The notes under the pieces: model-generated
What the model was told of the DNA's origin: nothing
Databases searched by the model: none
What the model saw: the letters and a program-made list of their open reading frames with translations, nothing else
Shown: positions 19,863 through 30,956 of the stretch, in pieces
Layout: the number at the start of each line of letters is the position of its first letter
How positions within the stretch are numbered: position 1 is the stretch's first letter
From: Isoetes taiwanensis
Taxonomy: Eukaryota > Streptophyta > Lycopodiopsida > Isoetales > Isoetaceae
Assembly: GCA_021234155.1 (NCBI GenBank)
Contig: JAJEKV010000107.1
Coordinates: forward strand, 1,345,108-1,409,107
Direction of reading: 5' to 3'
DNA length: 64,000 nt
Made by a program: the position numbers and the translations under genes

Positions 19863-21502
19863 AGCGGTATAGCTCATTCGAGATGGCACGGGGTTTTCCT
19901 CGTTTCACCCGTAGATTTTGGTCCAGGGTGTAAATTTGTTTCTAGCTCTGCGAAATAGGGATTCTTTCTCTCGGTGTTGCTAGCTTTGTGGATCCGGGTA
20001 TGGCTTCTCCCTGCAGAGCTTCCTGGTTCCGTCTGTCCATTAATTTGGTCCCGAAGCTCTTTGCAGCCAGACCCTTCTCAGCTTGCTTAGGCAATAATTT
20101 GTCGAGAAGTCTCAAAAGGGGATTAACTATGTTTGGCTTGTGAATCGGCTTGAAATTGCTGTTTGAGTCCTTGTTCCTTTACTGTTACAACGTAGGGATT
20201 GTGCTCAAAATTGTCCGGATTAATAATAGTCCGACCCTAAATTTCACAAAGATTCAAAGCCTTGATCATACCTTGGTCTATTGCACAAACCAAACCAGGC
20301 TCATCCTTGGACCTTTTCTTGCTTAATCTGCTGAATATTTTCTTTCCCTTCTCGATCTAGAGTCTCTTAAGTACATTAGAAGAGCTCCCTTACGAAAGCG
20401 GAGAAGGCGGTTTATCATCGGTTTGATTGAACATAGAAAGAAAGGAACTGCTTTTGCGGCCGAGAATCGGCATTCTTCTCAAATTGGGATTACAAAAGTA
20501 AGGAAAGGCAAGAAAAGAAAAGGAAACTACGAGGGCGGAATCAAATCGAAGAGTCGAGCTCCGCGATCTGGGGAGATGATCCATCAGCGAATCGGCGTTT
20601 TTGCGGCAGATAAAGATGGGTTTTACGCTTTTTTTCTTCGTCGTTTGAAGCTTAGGACTAGGTGAAAGGCTGTTCTTCAAACATAAGAAAAAACCCGTTC
20701 GGCGGTGTTGGGGCGTTAGAATAAGGCTTTGTCTTGTGTAAATTGGAAAACCACCATAGCTTAGCTCGCCCGGAGATCGAAGAGCAGATTATAGTGCTTG
20801 GGTACATTCTTTTATAGTAGCTAGCGTCAAAATTTCTGGGTTTCGCCATGTAGGATCACCCCAGGGATGATTATATTCTTAGAAGCAGCCGAATTATTCA
20901 TATACTGAACTGTGTGGGTGGTGCTTGTCCCGAGTATTTTCCTGATGACTTTTATACAAGACCATTTGGCTAGAGGATTCACCTTCTGAAGATGTCGTCT
21001 GTGTTCTTTATGATGTTTTTGATTTCATAGAGGGATGTCGAGGGGGCAAAGCAAAGAGAAGAGTTTTTCATCCATTTCTTAAGGGTTGTATCCAGGTCAG
21101 CTACTTGTCATGGCTTATATAATGTGGAGAGAACATCATGGATAATAAGGATGTTAAGCAGCTTGGGAGTGTTAGTAGTCTTAATATTGGATTTTCTTTT
21201 AGAGTTGATCACGATGGTAGAATAGGTTTCTTGGACAATCTGTCAAGCAGATGCCTTGTGTCTATCCCTGAATTTGTTGCTCGAGTTCCAGCTTCTCTTT
21301 CTCCACATAAGATGTTTCCAACGATTTTGAGATCAGCTCATCTTGTAATTTATGAATCTTCTCATTAAGCATGGCATTGTGTTCTTTCACTTGCCTTCAC
21401 ACTGCCTTGATTTAGAAATAAAAACAACAAAATAAAACCAAGCGGACACACCCTCGGCCACCGACGGGCAACCCTCCTCGTCTTGCTGACACCTGTTTTA
21501 AC
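19853..21502 (+). repeat. 1.65-kb dispersed repeat, first copy
   Basis: From AAATTGCAAGAGCGGTATAG to CCACCGACGGGCAACCCTCC the sequence aligns along its whole length with 55,529-57,172 in the same orientation. The copies differ by many substitutions and short indels. No frame is conserved between them, and the short ORFs in one copy are broken in the other. The type of element is unknown: I see no LTR ends, poly(A) or TIR. Confidence 0.85.
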
Positions 21503-21722
21503 TTGATTTCCTATGGTTTGGAAGGTTTTTGGCGGTAGGAAAATAATTCCAATTTGCCAAAAATCGGAAAATTCCTCAACTTTCATTTGGGTTTCAATTT
21601 TACCCCAATCGATTTAAGTCCCTTCTAATCCCAGGCATGCATATGCCCCACGACCGGGCCGCACATGTTCAATCTAATGGCTTGCCACCGCATGAAATCG
21701 CTATGATTTTAGGGCATAGGCG

Positions 21723-22172
21723 ATGAAGGCTGAATTTTTGGAAGATCTCGAGTTTGGTGTCCTTGGCTTCCATGACAAGATGCATTATCGGATCCAAACG
21801 GTGGTAGATGGACATCCAACCATAAAGATTAAACTTGATACGTTTACGTGGCTTCGCAAGTCGCTACTTCTAGCAATGATTTTTACCATTTCTTTTTCAA
21901 TGGTCGCACTCTTTTATGTCCCTCCTAAAATCGGTATACAAGGGATGGGTCAATTGGAACTTGCATGCGCGGATAAAGGACGAGGTTATTTTGAAATTTC
22001 CAAGAAATATAAAGGATCCGAGAAACAGTTAGGCGTGCTCGGATTCATATCAAAAGCACCATCATCGGCAGGTGCAAATTGGCATTTCGGGGCTTTATAT
22101 CTTTCTCGGACCTTCATGCTTCCCGGATCTATTTTCCTCAATATTGGCGGGCTCATTCTATGGCTTTGTTGA
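21723..22172 (+). CDS. Hypothetical 149-residue ORF with one membrane segment
   Basis: An open frame with an ATG start, not recognised. It has an acidic N-terminus, one strongly hydrophobic stretch at about residues 47-67 (from KSLLLAMIF to VALFYV) and a Gly/Leu-rich C-terminus that could be a second membrane segment. No neighbouring gene supports a role, and the surrounding DNA is decayed transposon-like sequence. It could be a transposon accessory exon or a chance frame. Confidence 0.25.
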   Translation: MKAEFLEDLEFGVLGFHDKMHYRIQTVVDGHPTIKIKLDTFTWLRKSLLLAMIFTISFSMVALFYVPPKIGIQGMGQLELACADKGRGYFEISKKYKGSEKQLGVLGFISKAPSSAGANWHFGALYLSRTFMLPGSIFLNIGGLILWLC

Positions 22173-23265
22173 GGCTTTGCTTCCGTGACTGATGCATCTA
22201 TTATTGTTTACGCATGTTAGGCTATACTATGTTAGTTGCTTTGAATTTTTTATGCCCCACGTGCCTTAGCCTAATTTTAGTAATATAAGATCTGCTTCTC
22301 CTGCGGTTCCATTATATATGGGAATTGAAAACACATTTGTAGCTTATTTTGGTTAAGCGATTGTAAGGATGACGCTTTAAAATGTGTTTAATTTCTTTGT
22401 AGTTAAATCTCAGGAATCACCTTATGTCTCGATTAAGATTTCTTAGATTGGCGAGTTAAAGTATTTATATGAGCATCGGATATCCGGTATGGCTCGATGG
22501 GATTGTGCCCAGTTGCTTGAGTCGAAATGCATTAGCCTTTGCAATCCACCAATTCTTTCAAGGCGTGGCTTTATCCGGGTTGCAAGTCCTATGATAATCA
22601 ATTTGTGAAGGTGCCGGAGAGCGGTTTTGTGTAACCACTTTGGTAAAAGCGGGGTAGCCTTTTGATTCTTTGAGTTAGTCCGAGATATACTCGATATAGA
22701 GCCATTAGCATTAGAGTCCAAATTCTGCCCCATTGCTCAATTTTGGGTCCACGCTACCTCATGGACTATAAAATGGTATTAGAGCTCAATTGGGCGGACT
22801 CTACCTTCTCACGAACATGATGTAGTGTGTCGGTCCAATGTGCTTTCTTTGTGTTTATGGAAGACAAGGTTTGTTGCCATTTTGTCCGATTGTCACACTT
22901 GAGAAGTATGCCTATGAGGCCTTTATGTGCCCTTGGATTGCAAAATCACAATGTGATCTTTTTTCGTTAGGCATTTAACTCCTTGCATAAAATTAAGAAT
23001 AGTTTGATTGAAACAAAAAGCGTCACTATCATGGAGATGATGACTTCACTCAATTCATTATTTATTGTCAATAGTATGGTTCATTTCATTCCAATAAGGC
23101 CTCACGTTCTCGCGAGAATATTGAGAATGCTAGGCGTAGTATGGACTCCCGTTCTAGGCAAGAGGCGGAACAGTTTTTCTAATGCAAGGAACTTGGAGGA
23201 AGATTTCAACGGTAAATATATATCCACTACGTTACCAAACATTTCTTTGGTTGCAGCATGTTAAA
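22173..23265. other. Non-coding stretch with a primer-binding-site-like word
   Basis: No convincing gene. TGGTATTAGAGC at 22,774-22,785 differs by one base from the initiator tRNA-Met primer-binding site TGGTATCAGAGC and might mark a decayed LTR element. No matching LTR pair was found, so it stays a hint. Confidence 0.3.
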
Positions 23266-23270
23266 GATGC

Positions 23271-24766
23271 TCATTCTCTCATTACTTCCCGGGTCAAGAA
23301 GTAGTGGAGCAACAGACTCCACAACCTTCAAGATCGCGGACGATCATCGGGGTTCGGGATCCAAGAACATGGTCGCTACTTCCTGACTTGGAGAGGGGCA
23401 AGGATCCCGACGGCGTCCACGTGTCAGCGAAGAAGAGCGTCCATTTCGGCTTTGTTTTAGACCGCGTAAGTCTGGGGTGATTTGGCCCCGAATATACCCG
23501 ACTATCATATTAATAATAATTTTTTGATGTAAGTTATGTGAACATATTATTTAAGATATCAACCTTAAATATTAGTACTTTGTCATCTAAATTTGTTGTT
23601 TTGTTCATTCTCTTCACTTAGAATACATTGCAAAGTGCTCAAAGGTTCTTAATCGGGACGGGATATGTATATTGGCCGGTGAACATAAACACGCTTTTAT
23701 ATACCCACCATTTATGCTTGGGGGCGCTCTTCCTAAGAAGGATGATGAGGGAAGTGTCTTTTATACTACAAGGGACGCGGTCACAAATAATATCTCTCGT
23801 TTATGGCCTCCCCGCGGTATGGGGAGTGGCACGCGCTTATGACCAGCGCCATAGGAGAGCGTCAAAAATAAAATGAACTGAGTTTCGGAGATATAGAAAA
23901 AGCAAAGGCGTTTAGCTGGAAGAAGCTCACTTCGATGATGGGCGAGCTTATACGAAAAGGAGGTACATGACCTAGTCATAGTCTTGTTTTATTATTTTGA
24001 TATGGCGTTGATCTATCGATTTATGTCAAAGGCACCATGTGGTCAAGGAACTGAAGCGGACTTGCGAAAAAAAGGAGGCCCGATTGGTCAAAGTCCTAAA
24101 CCACTTAATCTCTACAAGGAAGATATCAAGGTATTTCTTATTTTTTTTGTCATTCGTTCACTTTAACTTGTGATAATGTTGTGTGCCTTGCAATCCGGTT
24201 GTATTGAGCGTGCAAAAGGATCCGTAAAGCAAACATAGAGCTCGGACCGACAAAAGCAACTAAAAGTGATCGAAGGCGTCTCATTTGGGCTCCGGCGGTC
24301 GAAAAAAAAAAAAAAGGTTTTCCATAGATTAAATAAAGAGCTATATTAGTTCACATTAATTTTAATAAGAACTTTAAATGTCACTAGCTAATACTCGTTA
24401 TATTGTCATAGGAACATCTATACGGGTTTGCCCCCTAACAAGCGGCCGGTACAAGTAGCCACGGGCGGATGGAAATTTGTTTTATCTGTATCATGATTAT
24501 CTGACGAGGAACTCTCCCCTAATTCGCGGGAATCGCGGGTGCGTTGTAGAAAATTATTATAATTCTATGAACTACATTAACGCCATATTCTTTTGGTTTT
24601 ATAGGAAGCGTTAAATGATATGAATGAAGGTCTAGAGCATGACATAAGGCTCGGGCGCGGCGAGGGATCTGCAAACGTCGATGGAGAGCCATCCAATCGC
24701 AACCGTACCGTGCGTCCTCTAACTACGTACTCGGATGACTACTCCACTGAATCTGAGAGAGAGTAG
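23271..24766 (+). pseudogene. Possible spliced transposase-type gene remnant
   Basis: A coding-like block (about 23,285-23,466: FPGQEVVEQQTPQPSRSRT, then GVRDPRTWSLLPDLERGKDP) ends at a consensus donor, GTAAGT (23,467). An acceptor-like CTTCACTTAG precedes 23,622. Another coding-like block at about 23,728-23,842 contains LPKKDDEGSVFYTTRDAV. A last block (24,605-24,766) follows TTGGTTTTATAG and ends with STESERE and a stop. Exons of this kind occur in the accessory gene of CACTA/En-Spm elements, and the CGTC-rich end at 25,130-25,482 would suit that, but I find no diagnostic transposase motif. The assignment is tentative. Confidence 0.3.
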
Positions 24767-24807
24767 CTCTAGGCTAAAAGGGTGGATACTCCTCTTAACG
24801 AGTCTTT

Positions 24808-24940
24808 TGTGATTATTTAAAAATATAAATACAATTCACTTTTGTGATTATTTAAAAATATAAATATAAAAATAATTTTGTGACTATTTAAAAATATGAA
24901 TATAAAAACACTTTTGTGATTATTTAAAAATATTTTTATA
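24808..24940. repeat. AT-rich tandem repeat
   Basis: Four copies of TTTTGTGATTATTTAAAAATAT, each followed by a variable AT-rich spacer, recur every 30-40 bases. They grade into poly(T) runs up to 25,075. Probably low-complexity slippage. Confidence 0.8.
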
Positions 24941-24980
24941 TAAATATATTTTTATTTTTTTATTTTTTTTTTTTTTTTTC

Positions 24981-25482
24981 CCCTTCACGTCGCATGCGAC
25001 GTATCCACGTGGCTTTTTTTTTTGCCACGTGGCTTTTTTATATAAATATATTTTTTATTTTTTATTTTTATTTTTTCCCCTTCACGTCGCATGCGACGTA
25101 TCCACGTTTTTTTTTTTTTTTTTTTTTGCTTTCGTGGCTTTTCTACACGCCGGATTTTTCGAATTTTCCGCGTAATGCGTTTCCGCGTGGTCACGTCCGC
25201 ATGCGGCGATATACGTGGCTTTCCGCACGCCGTGGATTTTGGTGATGTTCCGCGTGTATATTCCACGTGTATATTTCACGTGTCATTTCGTGCCATCTCA
25301 CGTCGACGTCTGGCGGCGTCTGCGTCACGTCAATCTGCTGACGTCTGCTTGGCCGGTAGCGTCGCATCGGCGTTAATCGCCAACGGCGTCTGCGCGGCGT
25401 CACGGCGTAATAGTCGGGTCAGCGTCAGGAACGTCAGCGGCATTCGCTATTGAAAACGTCGCTAAATGGCCTTTCTTGTTGT
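24981..25482. mobile_element. CACTA-like transposon end (CGTC-rich subterminal region)
   Basis: A perfect 16-bp palindrome, ACGTCGCATGCGACGT, occurs twice (24,987-25,002 and 25,084-25,099) within a repeated CCCCTTCACGTCGC... block. From 25,290 the sequence is dense in CGTC, GACG and GGCGTC words and ends AAACGTCGCTAAATGG...CTTGTTGTGATG at about 25,482. A CACTA right end would read ...TTGTTGTAGTG, so this is a close but imperfect match. The Ty1/copia sequence stops exactly here. No left end was identified. Confidence 0.45.
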
Positions 25483-25486
25483 GATG

Positions 25487-27010
25487 CATCACAACAAATA
25501 CCAATCTTAGTTTCATGCCCACAACTAAGATGCGCTGCAATTGATTCTTCACCATATGTTGGATCATTGGCCACATTCAAATGTGCCAACCCTCGATGCC
25601 AAAGTTCAAGTTGAGAAGCGGGGAGGTTTTGCTACAAGACTCAACAACTTCTCTTGGTGAATCAACAAGACTTCATACAAGTTACCTCGACGTTCGACTT
25701 GAAGAACCACCTTCAATCTAGATTGAAGATTCTCTGACATTCAGCTGTCGAACAACACTCTATGTCACATTATTATGCAAATCTTTGCCATCGATACAAG
25801 ATTAGTGATCAAACGGTACAAATAAAGCATCATAAAATCTACGCGAACTTTTCCATTTGACAAAGGGATTCGTGCATCTCCTACTCCACCTACAATCTTT
25901 TCATCACCATCTCCAACTCTCACCGTAGTAGTTGAAGTATTACGCAACTTATCAAACCAAGCACGAGATGAAAACATATTGTTTGTTGCACGAGAATCAA
26001 TGCACAAACGACTCCTACTATATCTATCGACAACCTCCATAACTTTCAAACCAATCTCTTCTTTATTTTCATTTTTTGTATCACACGAGAATGCAGCGTT
26101 TGTTGCGCTACTTCTTGGAGCAATATCATTTATATTTTGGCTCTTGTACTCGGTGACAATCTCCTCAAATCGGCTTTCATTTGTCTACAAAATCTTTGTA
26201 TGTGACCCAACTTATGGCAATAGTTACACCGACATTGGCAAATCTCCCATCATCACGCCAACGCCCGACCATTACCATCTTCTTGTGTGGTACCTCTACT
26301 TGTACCTACACCACCTCTACCACCGACCCGTCCACGATAAACATAACAGCGACCTCTTCCGTCCGCCCACGTATTGCAAGAGCCACTTCATTAGAATTAC
26401 TCCTATAGCACAGCGACTTCTGACGTCTCAAGCTTCGACCTTGATGGGAACTACTGCGCTTCAACAAAATTACCTTTATAAAGTGTCCCTACTGAGACAT
26501 CTTTAAAGGATCAAATCTTTGAGGAAAAGCTTTTGTGAAAGCTATAACTTGAGCCTCCGGGTCTTAGCTATTCTGCTGACAAACTTTGCAAATATCTCAT
26601 TGAAGCTACAATGAGTTTTTCCACGTCTTCTCCTTAGTATACTTCAAAGTATCTAACTTTGCCTCTAAAGCGACAAGCTCTGCGAGTTAATTGGCCATAC
26701 TTTGCTTCTAATACCTCCCAAAGATCATGCGCGGGTCTGTGAAAAGAAGTTGGTGAAGATGATGAAGATATAGAACTACTTCACAATAGCTGCATTAATA
26801 CACCATCGGTGATAACATTTAGAAGAAATGCTATAAGCCCCCCGATCTTTCTCCTTCCAATCATCCGTCCGAGTTTGTGGTTTAGACTCTCCCTATCACG
26901 GACCAACAATCATCGGCTTCCAACAAACCCTTCACCTCGAAACTTCCAAGAATGCCAATCGTTCCATCAAAAGGCTTTAGCGTGGACTCAATCTTCATAA
27001 ACTTAGACAT
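25487..27010 (-). pseudogene. Copia gag, protease and GAG-pre-integrase remnant
   Basis: The first ATG is at 27,010, 30 bases after the PBS, and gives MSKFMKIESTLKPFDGT, a typical copia gag opening. Frames then break repeatedly, although DLWEVLEAKYGQ-like words near 26,730 still show gag. A full CCHC zinc knuckle, CNYCHKLGHIQRFC, is readable near 26,185-26,230. The frame at 25,765-26,049 holds the protease with DSRA in place of the catalytic DSGA, then VRVGDG. GAG-pre-integrase follows near 25,530-25,610 with LWHRGLAHLN. Stops, frameshifts and the protease change show it is dead. Confidence 0.82.
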
Positions 27011-27039
27011 CTCGAACAACGAGGCAAGATCAACCTACA

Positions 27040-27051
27040 GCTCTGATACCA
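27040..27051 (-). promoter_or_regulatory. Primer-binding site for initiator tRNA-Met
   Basis: The minus strand reads TGGTATCAGAGC, the standard plant copia primer-binding site, directly after the LTR. Confidence 0.93.
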
Positions 27052-27259
27052 TGTTGAGAATAGGTAGAGGAGGACAACAAACAAGATCTTTCACCAAACC
27101 AAGACATTTTCTCCTTTATTCACATCCAATATATATACAATGAATAAATCTTAATGCACATGCATACTATACAAGTGTTGTGCATGCAATCACATGCGTG
27201 CATGCGCATGTGCATGTACATGCTAACATTGTACAAGTCCAATACTCAATATTCTAACA
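27052..27259 (-). repeat. Copia 5' LTR, 208 bp
   Basis: It is bounded by TG and CA on the minus strand (TGTTAGAAT...TTCTCAACA) and immediately followed by the PBS. It contains TGTATATATATTGG as a possible TATA region and an alternating CATG/CATGCG-rich stretch. The matching 3' LTR is not in the window. Confidence 0.87.
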
Positions 27260-28900
27260 GGTGTTAGAGTCCCTGACTCAAAATGATTACCTTGAAACAA
27301 GATGTAATGGTTCAGAGAAATACAGAAGCTCCTATAAGGAAAAAACTGGCCCTTGTCTAAGAATCCCTGATTCTTAAGTAGGGCTCCAAATCCCTAGTTG
27401 ATCGATTCTACTGGGAGGCCAAGGGCCGAAATGCAGATTCGGCCCCATCTGCACCGCTTTAGATCCCCCTGGGATCGATTAGATCGATGGGCAGGCCATA
27501 GCATCCGCCGCTGCGCGTGATCATGCTTCAATCGCCCGCCTGCCTCAGCGATCATTCTCGCATCGATGCATTCTCGCAGCATATTGCTTCTTTCACTGCC
27601 GCTTCTTCAAATATAAACCTAACCTAACTACTAAATCTAACCCAAGCAAGAAAACTAGAAATCGTAAAGATTCCTTTAGTCCCTATTTGTATACACATTT
27701 TCCCACAATACACCCCATTAACCATGGAAACCTTATGTTATAAACATACGGTTTCATGAACTAGCAAACTATATCGCCCACACGGAGAAATTCCAAGGCC
27801 AAACGTTGCCCCAATCTGACTACTGGGCCACTGCGAACTGTTGAGCGCCATTTTTTACCCTATTCAAACTTAGCCCTAACCAAAAATAGGGTGCAAATCC
27901 GGCACCAAAGCTCCAAATCTAACGGTGCAGAACCCATGCCCTCCTTTGCTTCCCATCCCCCTCTTAGCATTCAGGACATCATTGCTGATAATAGCAGAAT
28001 ATCACCATAGAAATATAAGAAATTGTCCGAATAGATGTCAACATTGTAACTCATAAACTATAGTCACCTGTATATCTCACCATTTGGCTACTTCATATTT
28101 GTTATCTTTGCAAGTATTACAGCTTCCTTCGTCCTAATCTATACAAGTTTTTCCAAATTGTAACTCATAAAATATAGTCACCTGTATCTTCTGCCATATG
28201 GCTACTTTGTATTTGTTATCTGTCCTTGCAATTATTACAGCTTCCGTCCCCATAATCTATACAAGGTTTTCCATATTTGAACATTTGTGTATGCAATTGA
28301 GCTCTAAAATTTGGTAGCCTTTAAAAGCTAAATGTTTCTGAAGTTAGATGATGTATCATATAGAATCAATGTATGACTCAATAAATGTTTATTAGAAAAT
28401 TATGCAAGGTAGAACTTGCTGCAAAGATGATATAAACAAGGGCAAAATTATCGTTGCCGATCAAAGTGACAAGTTATTAAAAACTACACCATTCCTGTAT
28501 CTCATAATCAATCAAAATTTCAAGCATTTCGTCGACAATTTGTTATGCTTGTGTGCAGTGTTCGAGTAACTTCGGTTGACCTTTTTTCCTAACGTTTTAA
28601 GTTGGTCAAGGTTGGCATATTTCGAAAATGCAAGAAAAAAAATTTCTTTTGCGCACTTTCTATGTCCCCTTTTGCACCAGGATGAAAATTTTGAGCCTCC
28701 TCGCAATTGTGGTTCAAAATAAAAACATGCCTGATAAAGAGTCAACGCCCGTTACAGCCAAGAATCCGACCCATTTATCAGACGAAGCAGATCATCCCGG
28801 AAGCCTAACTATCTGCCGATTTCTGTATATCAGAGGCCGATTTGCCAATTCATAGCAAGATTCAATTTTTTCTTCTCTAATCACCTTCTAATCTAGATAT
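27260..28900. other. Non-coding stretch
   Basis: No recognisable gene. Around 28,040-28,270 two segments that both include AACTCATAAA(C/A)TATAGTCACCTGTAT form an imperfect direct repeat of about 110 bases. The rest has no clear structure. Confidence 0.5.
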
Positions 28901-28945
28901 TTATGCAGCCGAAAGGCCTGGCTTCGAAAAGGTTACCTGTTTCTG

Positions 28946-28954
28946 TATAAATAG
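28946..28954 (+). promoter_or_regulatory. TATA box
   Basis: TATAAATAG lies about 165 bases before the ATG at 29,120, a distance that fits a 5' leader of about 135 bases. It sits in CTGTATAAATAGAAGAGG, close to the plant core-promoter consensus. Confidence 0.6.
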
Positions 28955-29119
28955 AAGAGGCGACTCCATTCTTAACTCATTCGACTCAGCCCAGCCTACA
29001 GTACTCGCCTTCTTACAGCCAAAGACATTTCAGAACTAGCGAAATTCTAATCCTTGACAATACAATATCAAGACGTCTTGTTAGATTTGAGCCCTTAATT
29101 TCATCCTTGCTACTTGGAA

Positions 29120-29512
29120 ATGGTGCATCCAAAGAATTTTGTGTTTGTTGCCGATTTCGACAATACATGTTCAGTTGAAGATACCTCTGACCTTTTAATT
29201 AGCTTGGGAAGAAAAGAGGCATGCTATGAAGATATTATCACAATTCTTTGTCAAAATATTGAGAATTTTTTTGTTGATATTTCTACTAAAGATCCTAGGG
29301 GTTTCTTAAAGCAGCTTGAGGAATTTGAGAAAACAACAAATCAACAGGTGATGGAACATTCTCTTCTCAAAGGAATTCCTACAAAGTTGCTTCACATCAA
29401 TCCAGAATCACTTGGTTATTGCAGAAGAAAATGTTGGACGTTAACTGGGGTCCAATTGCACAGTTTGAATAAGAGAAATGCTCGCGGCCGCCGCGCGATA
29501 AATTTCTTGTAA
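29120..29512 (+). pseudogene. TH2-like HAD phosphatase, N-terminal fragment
   Basis: The ATG at 29,120 gives 130 residues. The start FVFVADFDNTCSVEDTSDLL has the HAD motif I pattern DxDxT (Asp12 nucleophile, Asp14, Thr16). With DPRGFLKQLEEFEKTTNQQVMEHSLLKGI it matches, as I recall the family, the start of the HAD half of plant TH2, which dephosphorylates thiamin monophosphate. TH2 normally has a TenA domain before or after and HAD motifs II-IV, none of which I find nearby. After LLKGI the similarity fades, and the tail (NKRNARGRRAINFL) looks like read-through. It could be the first exon of a gene with unseen exons, a retro-copied fragment or a captured exon. The TATA box upstream favours a true gene start. 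Confidence 0.5.
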
Positions 29513-30956
29513 AAGGTAATCTGGAAACAACTACCGCCGAACCCAAAAATAATTACGTGGCATGGCCATGTTGAGCCTTAAAATAGTTTTACCATTCAAA
29601 AAATAGTTTTGTCATTTGCCCATAGCCTATCAGGGTTCATAAAAATAATGAAGGCTAATAATCTTCATATTAAAGTTGATATCAACGAGATCCTGAAAGT
29701 TATATTTAATGCAACTGAGGTCAGTCGTTTCCGAGAAGGGAAAGAATTGATATGGTTTAAGGTTAACATCTAACGAAGAGCTCGGAGGAGTGGCCAGTAT
29801 GATTATGCACTAGGCAAAATTATATAGAGCTAGTATATATATCATGGTTGGGAACCTGAACTTCAATTGACAATATCTCTGCAACCACAGATTCAGTTTG
29901 GGCGAATTTTACTTTTCTGGAACCGTCTCGATGTCTAGTTTTTGAATTGAGGCAATGATTCTTTTAGTTCATCCGTACTATTGTATCCAATTACTTTGAA
30001 AAGCCTTCCACATCATCTGCCATGCAAGCATAAAAACATGTGACAACGATGAAGATTTTTGATGAAGCTCTTTGCCATCGTTGATGATCTTTCTATTCTC
30101 CACTATTTTTCATCAAAAATAGTCTACTTCTACAACCATCTTCATCAGAATAGGTTTTTGCATTCGGAATAGGTTTTTTTTTAACCTTCTTGATCCATCG
30201 ACGTATTGGCAGAAAAGCCATTAGAAAACTCACCGCCTTTCATAGTTTCCACCGATTTTGGCATTCAATTTCCATCGATTTTCCAACAGTTTTTAGACGT
30301 CGGATTCATCTTGAATCTAACAACTTTTAGTAGCCCCGCGGATTCATCTTCAATGAAGGGCATGATCTTCCCCGGATTGCGCTCTTCGGCTCTTCCACAT
30401 GGACGTGGCTGAGGTGGATGACTTGGTTGCCTGCCAAAAATTGGGAGAGGCAAAATCCCTCTTACAAAAATGTATGGGTGCCAAAACAATGACTGGTCAT
30501 TTGGCACCCTAGGTGTGATAAAAGGTGCCTGTCTAAAGTCCACATGACAAATTTCTGTTGGTTATTTATTTACATTTTTCACTTTGGGTTGTTATGTGAT
30601 TTCACCCTAATCTTCTTTTAAAGGTTGTAACATATCTCTCCCTTTTGAATCCGTGGTCCCTAAGGATTATAAAAGTATGCCTATTTTGAAACCCATTCCT
30701 TGGGTCACCTTGTGAATATGGTTTCCATCTAGTCCTTCAGAAACCTGTTGCTGGGATCACCTTGTGATCATGGTTTCGTAGCTCATCATTTTACGGATGT
30801 TCTACTTGCTATCCCTGATGCAAGTCTCTAATTCATTTTTAAGTAACTGATCTAACATTGACTAATCCTTTCGTGGCCTTCACGGGTTTTAGGTCAAGTG
30901 AGGATTTTGCTATACGTACTCCACTCAAGTGACCATTACATTGCTTCCATTAATTC
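29513..30956. other. Non-coding stretch with an old LTR fragment
   Basis: Bases 29,850-29,975 resemble 31,245-31,370 of the LTR element, from CTTCAATTG through a TCTGGAACC word to TCTAGTTTT, with many differences, so an older relative of that LTR lies here. Near 30,685-30,780 a 60-base block with TCACCTTGTGAATATGGTTTC / TCACCTTGTGATCATGGTTTC is duplicated. No gene. Confidence 0.55.

Larger units (their letters stand above)
25483..27259 (-). mobile_element. Ty1/copia retrotransposon, 5' part only
   Basis: On the minus strand the order is 5' LTR (27,259-27,052), PBS, gag, CCHC knuckle, protease and GAG-pre-integrase. The element then ends at about 25,483 against the CGTC-rich transposon end, so integrase, RT, RNase H and the 3' LTR are missing. 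The LTR begins TGTTAGAAT and ends TTCTCAACA. Confidence 0.88.
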
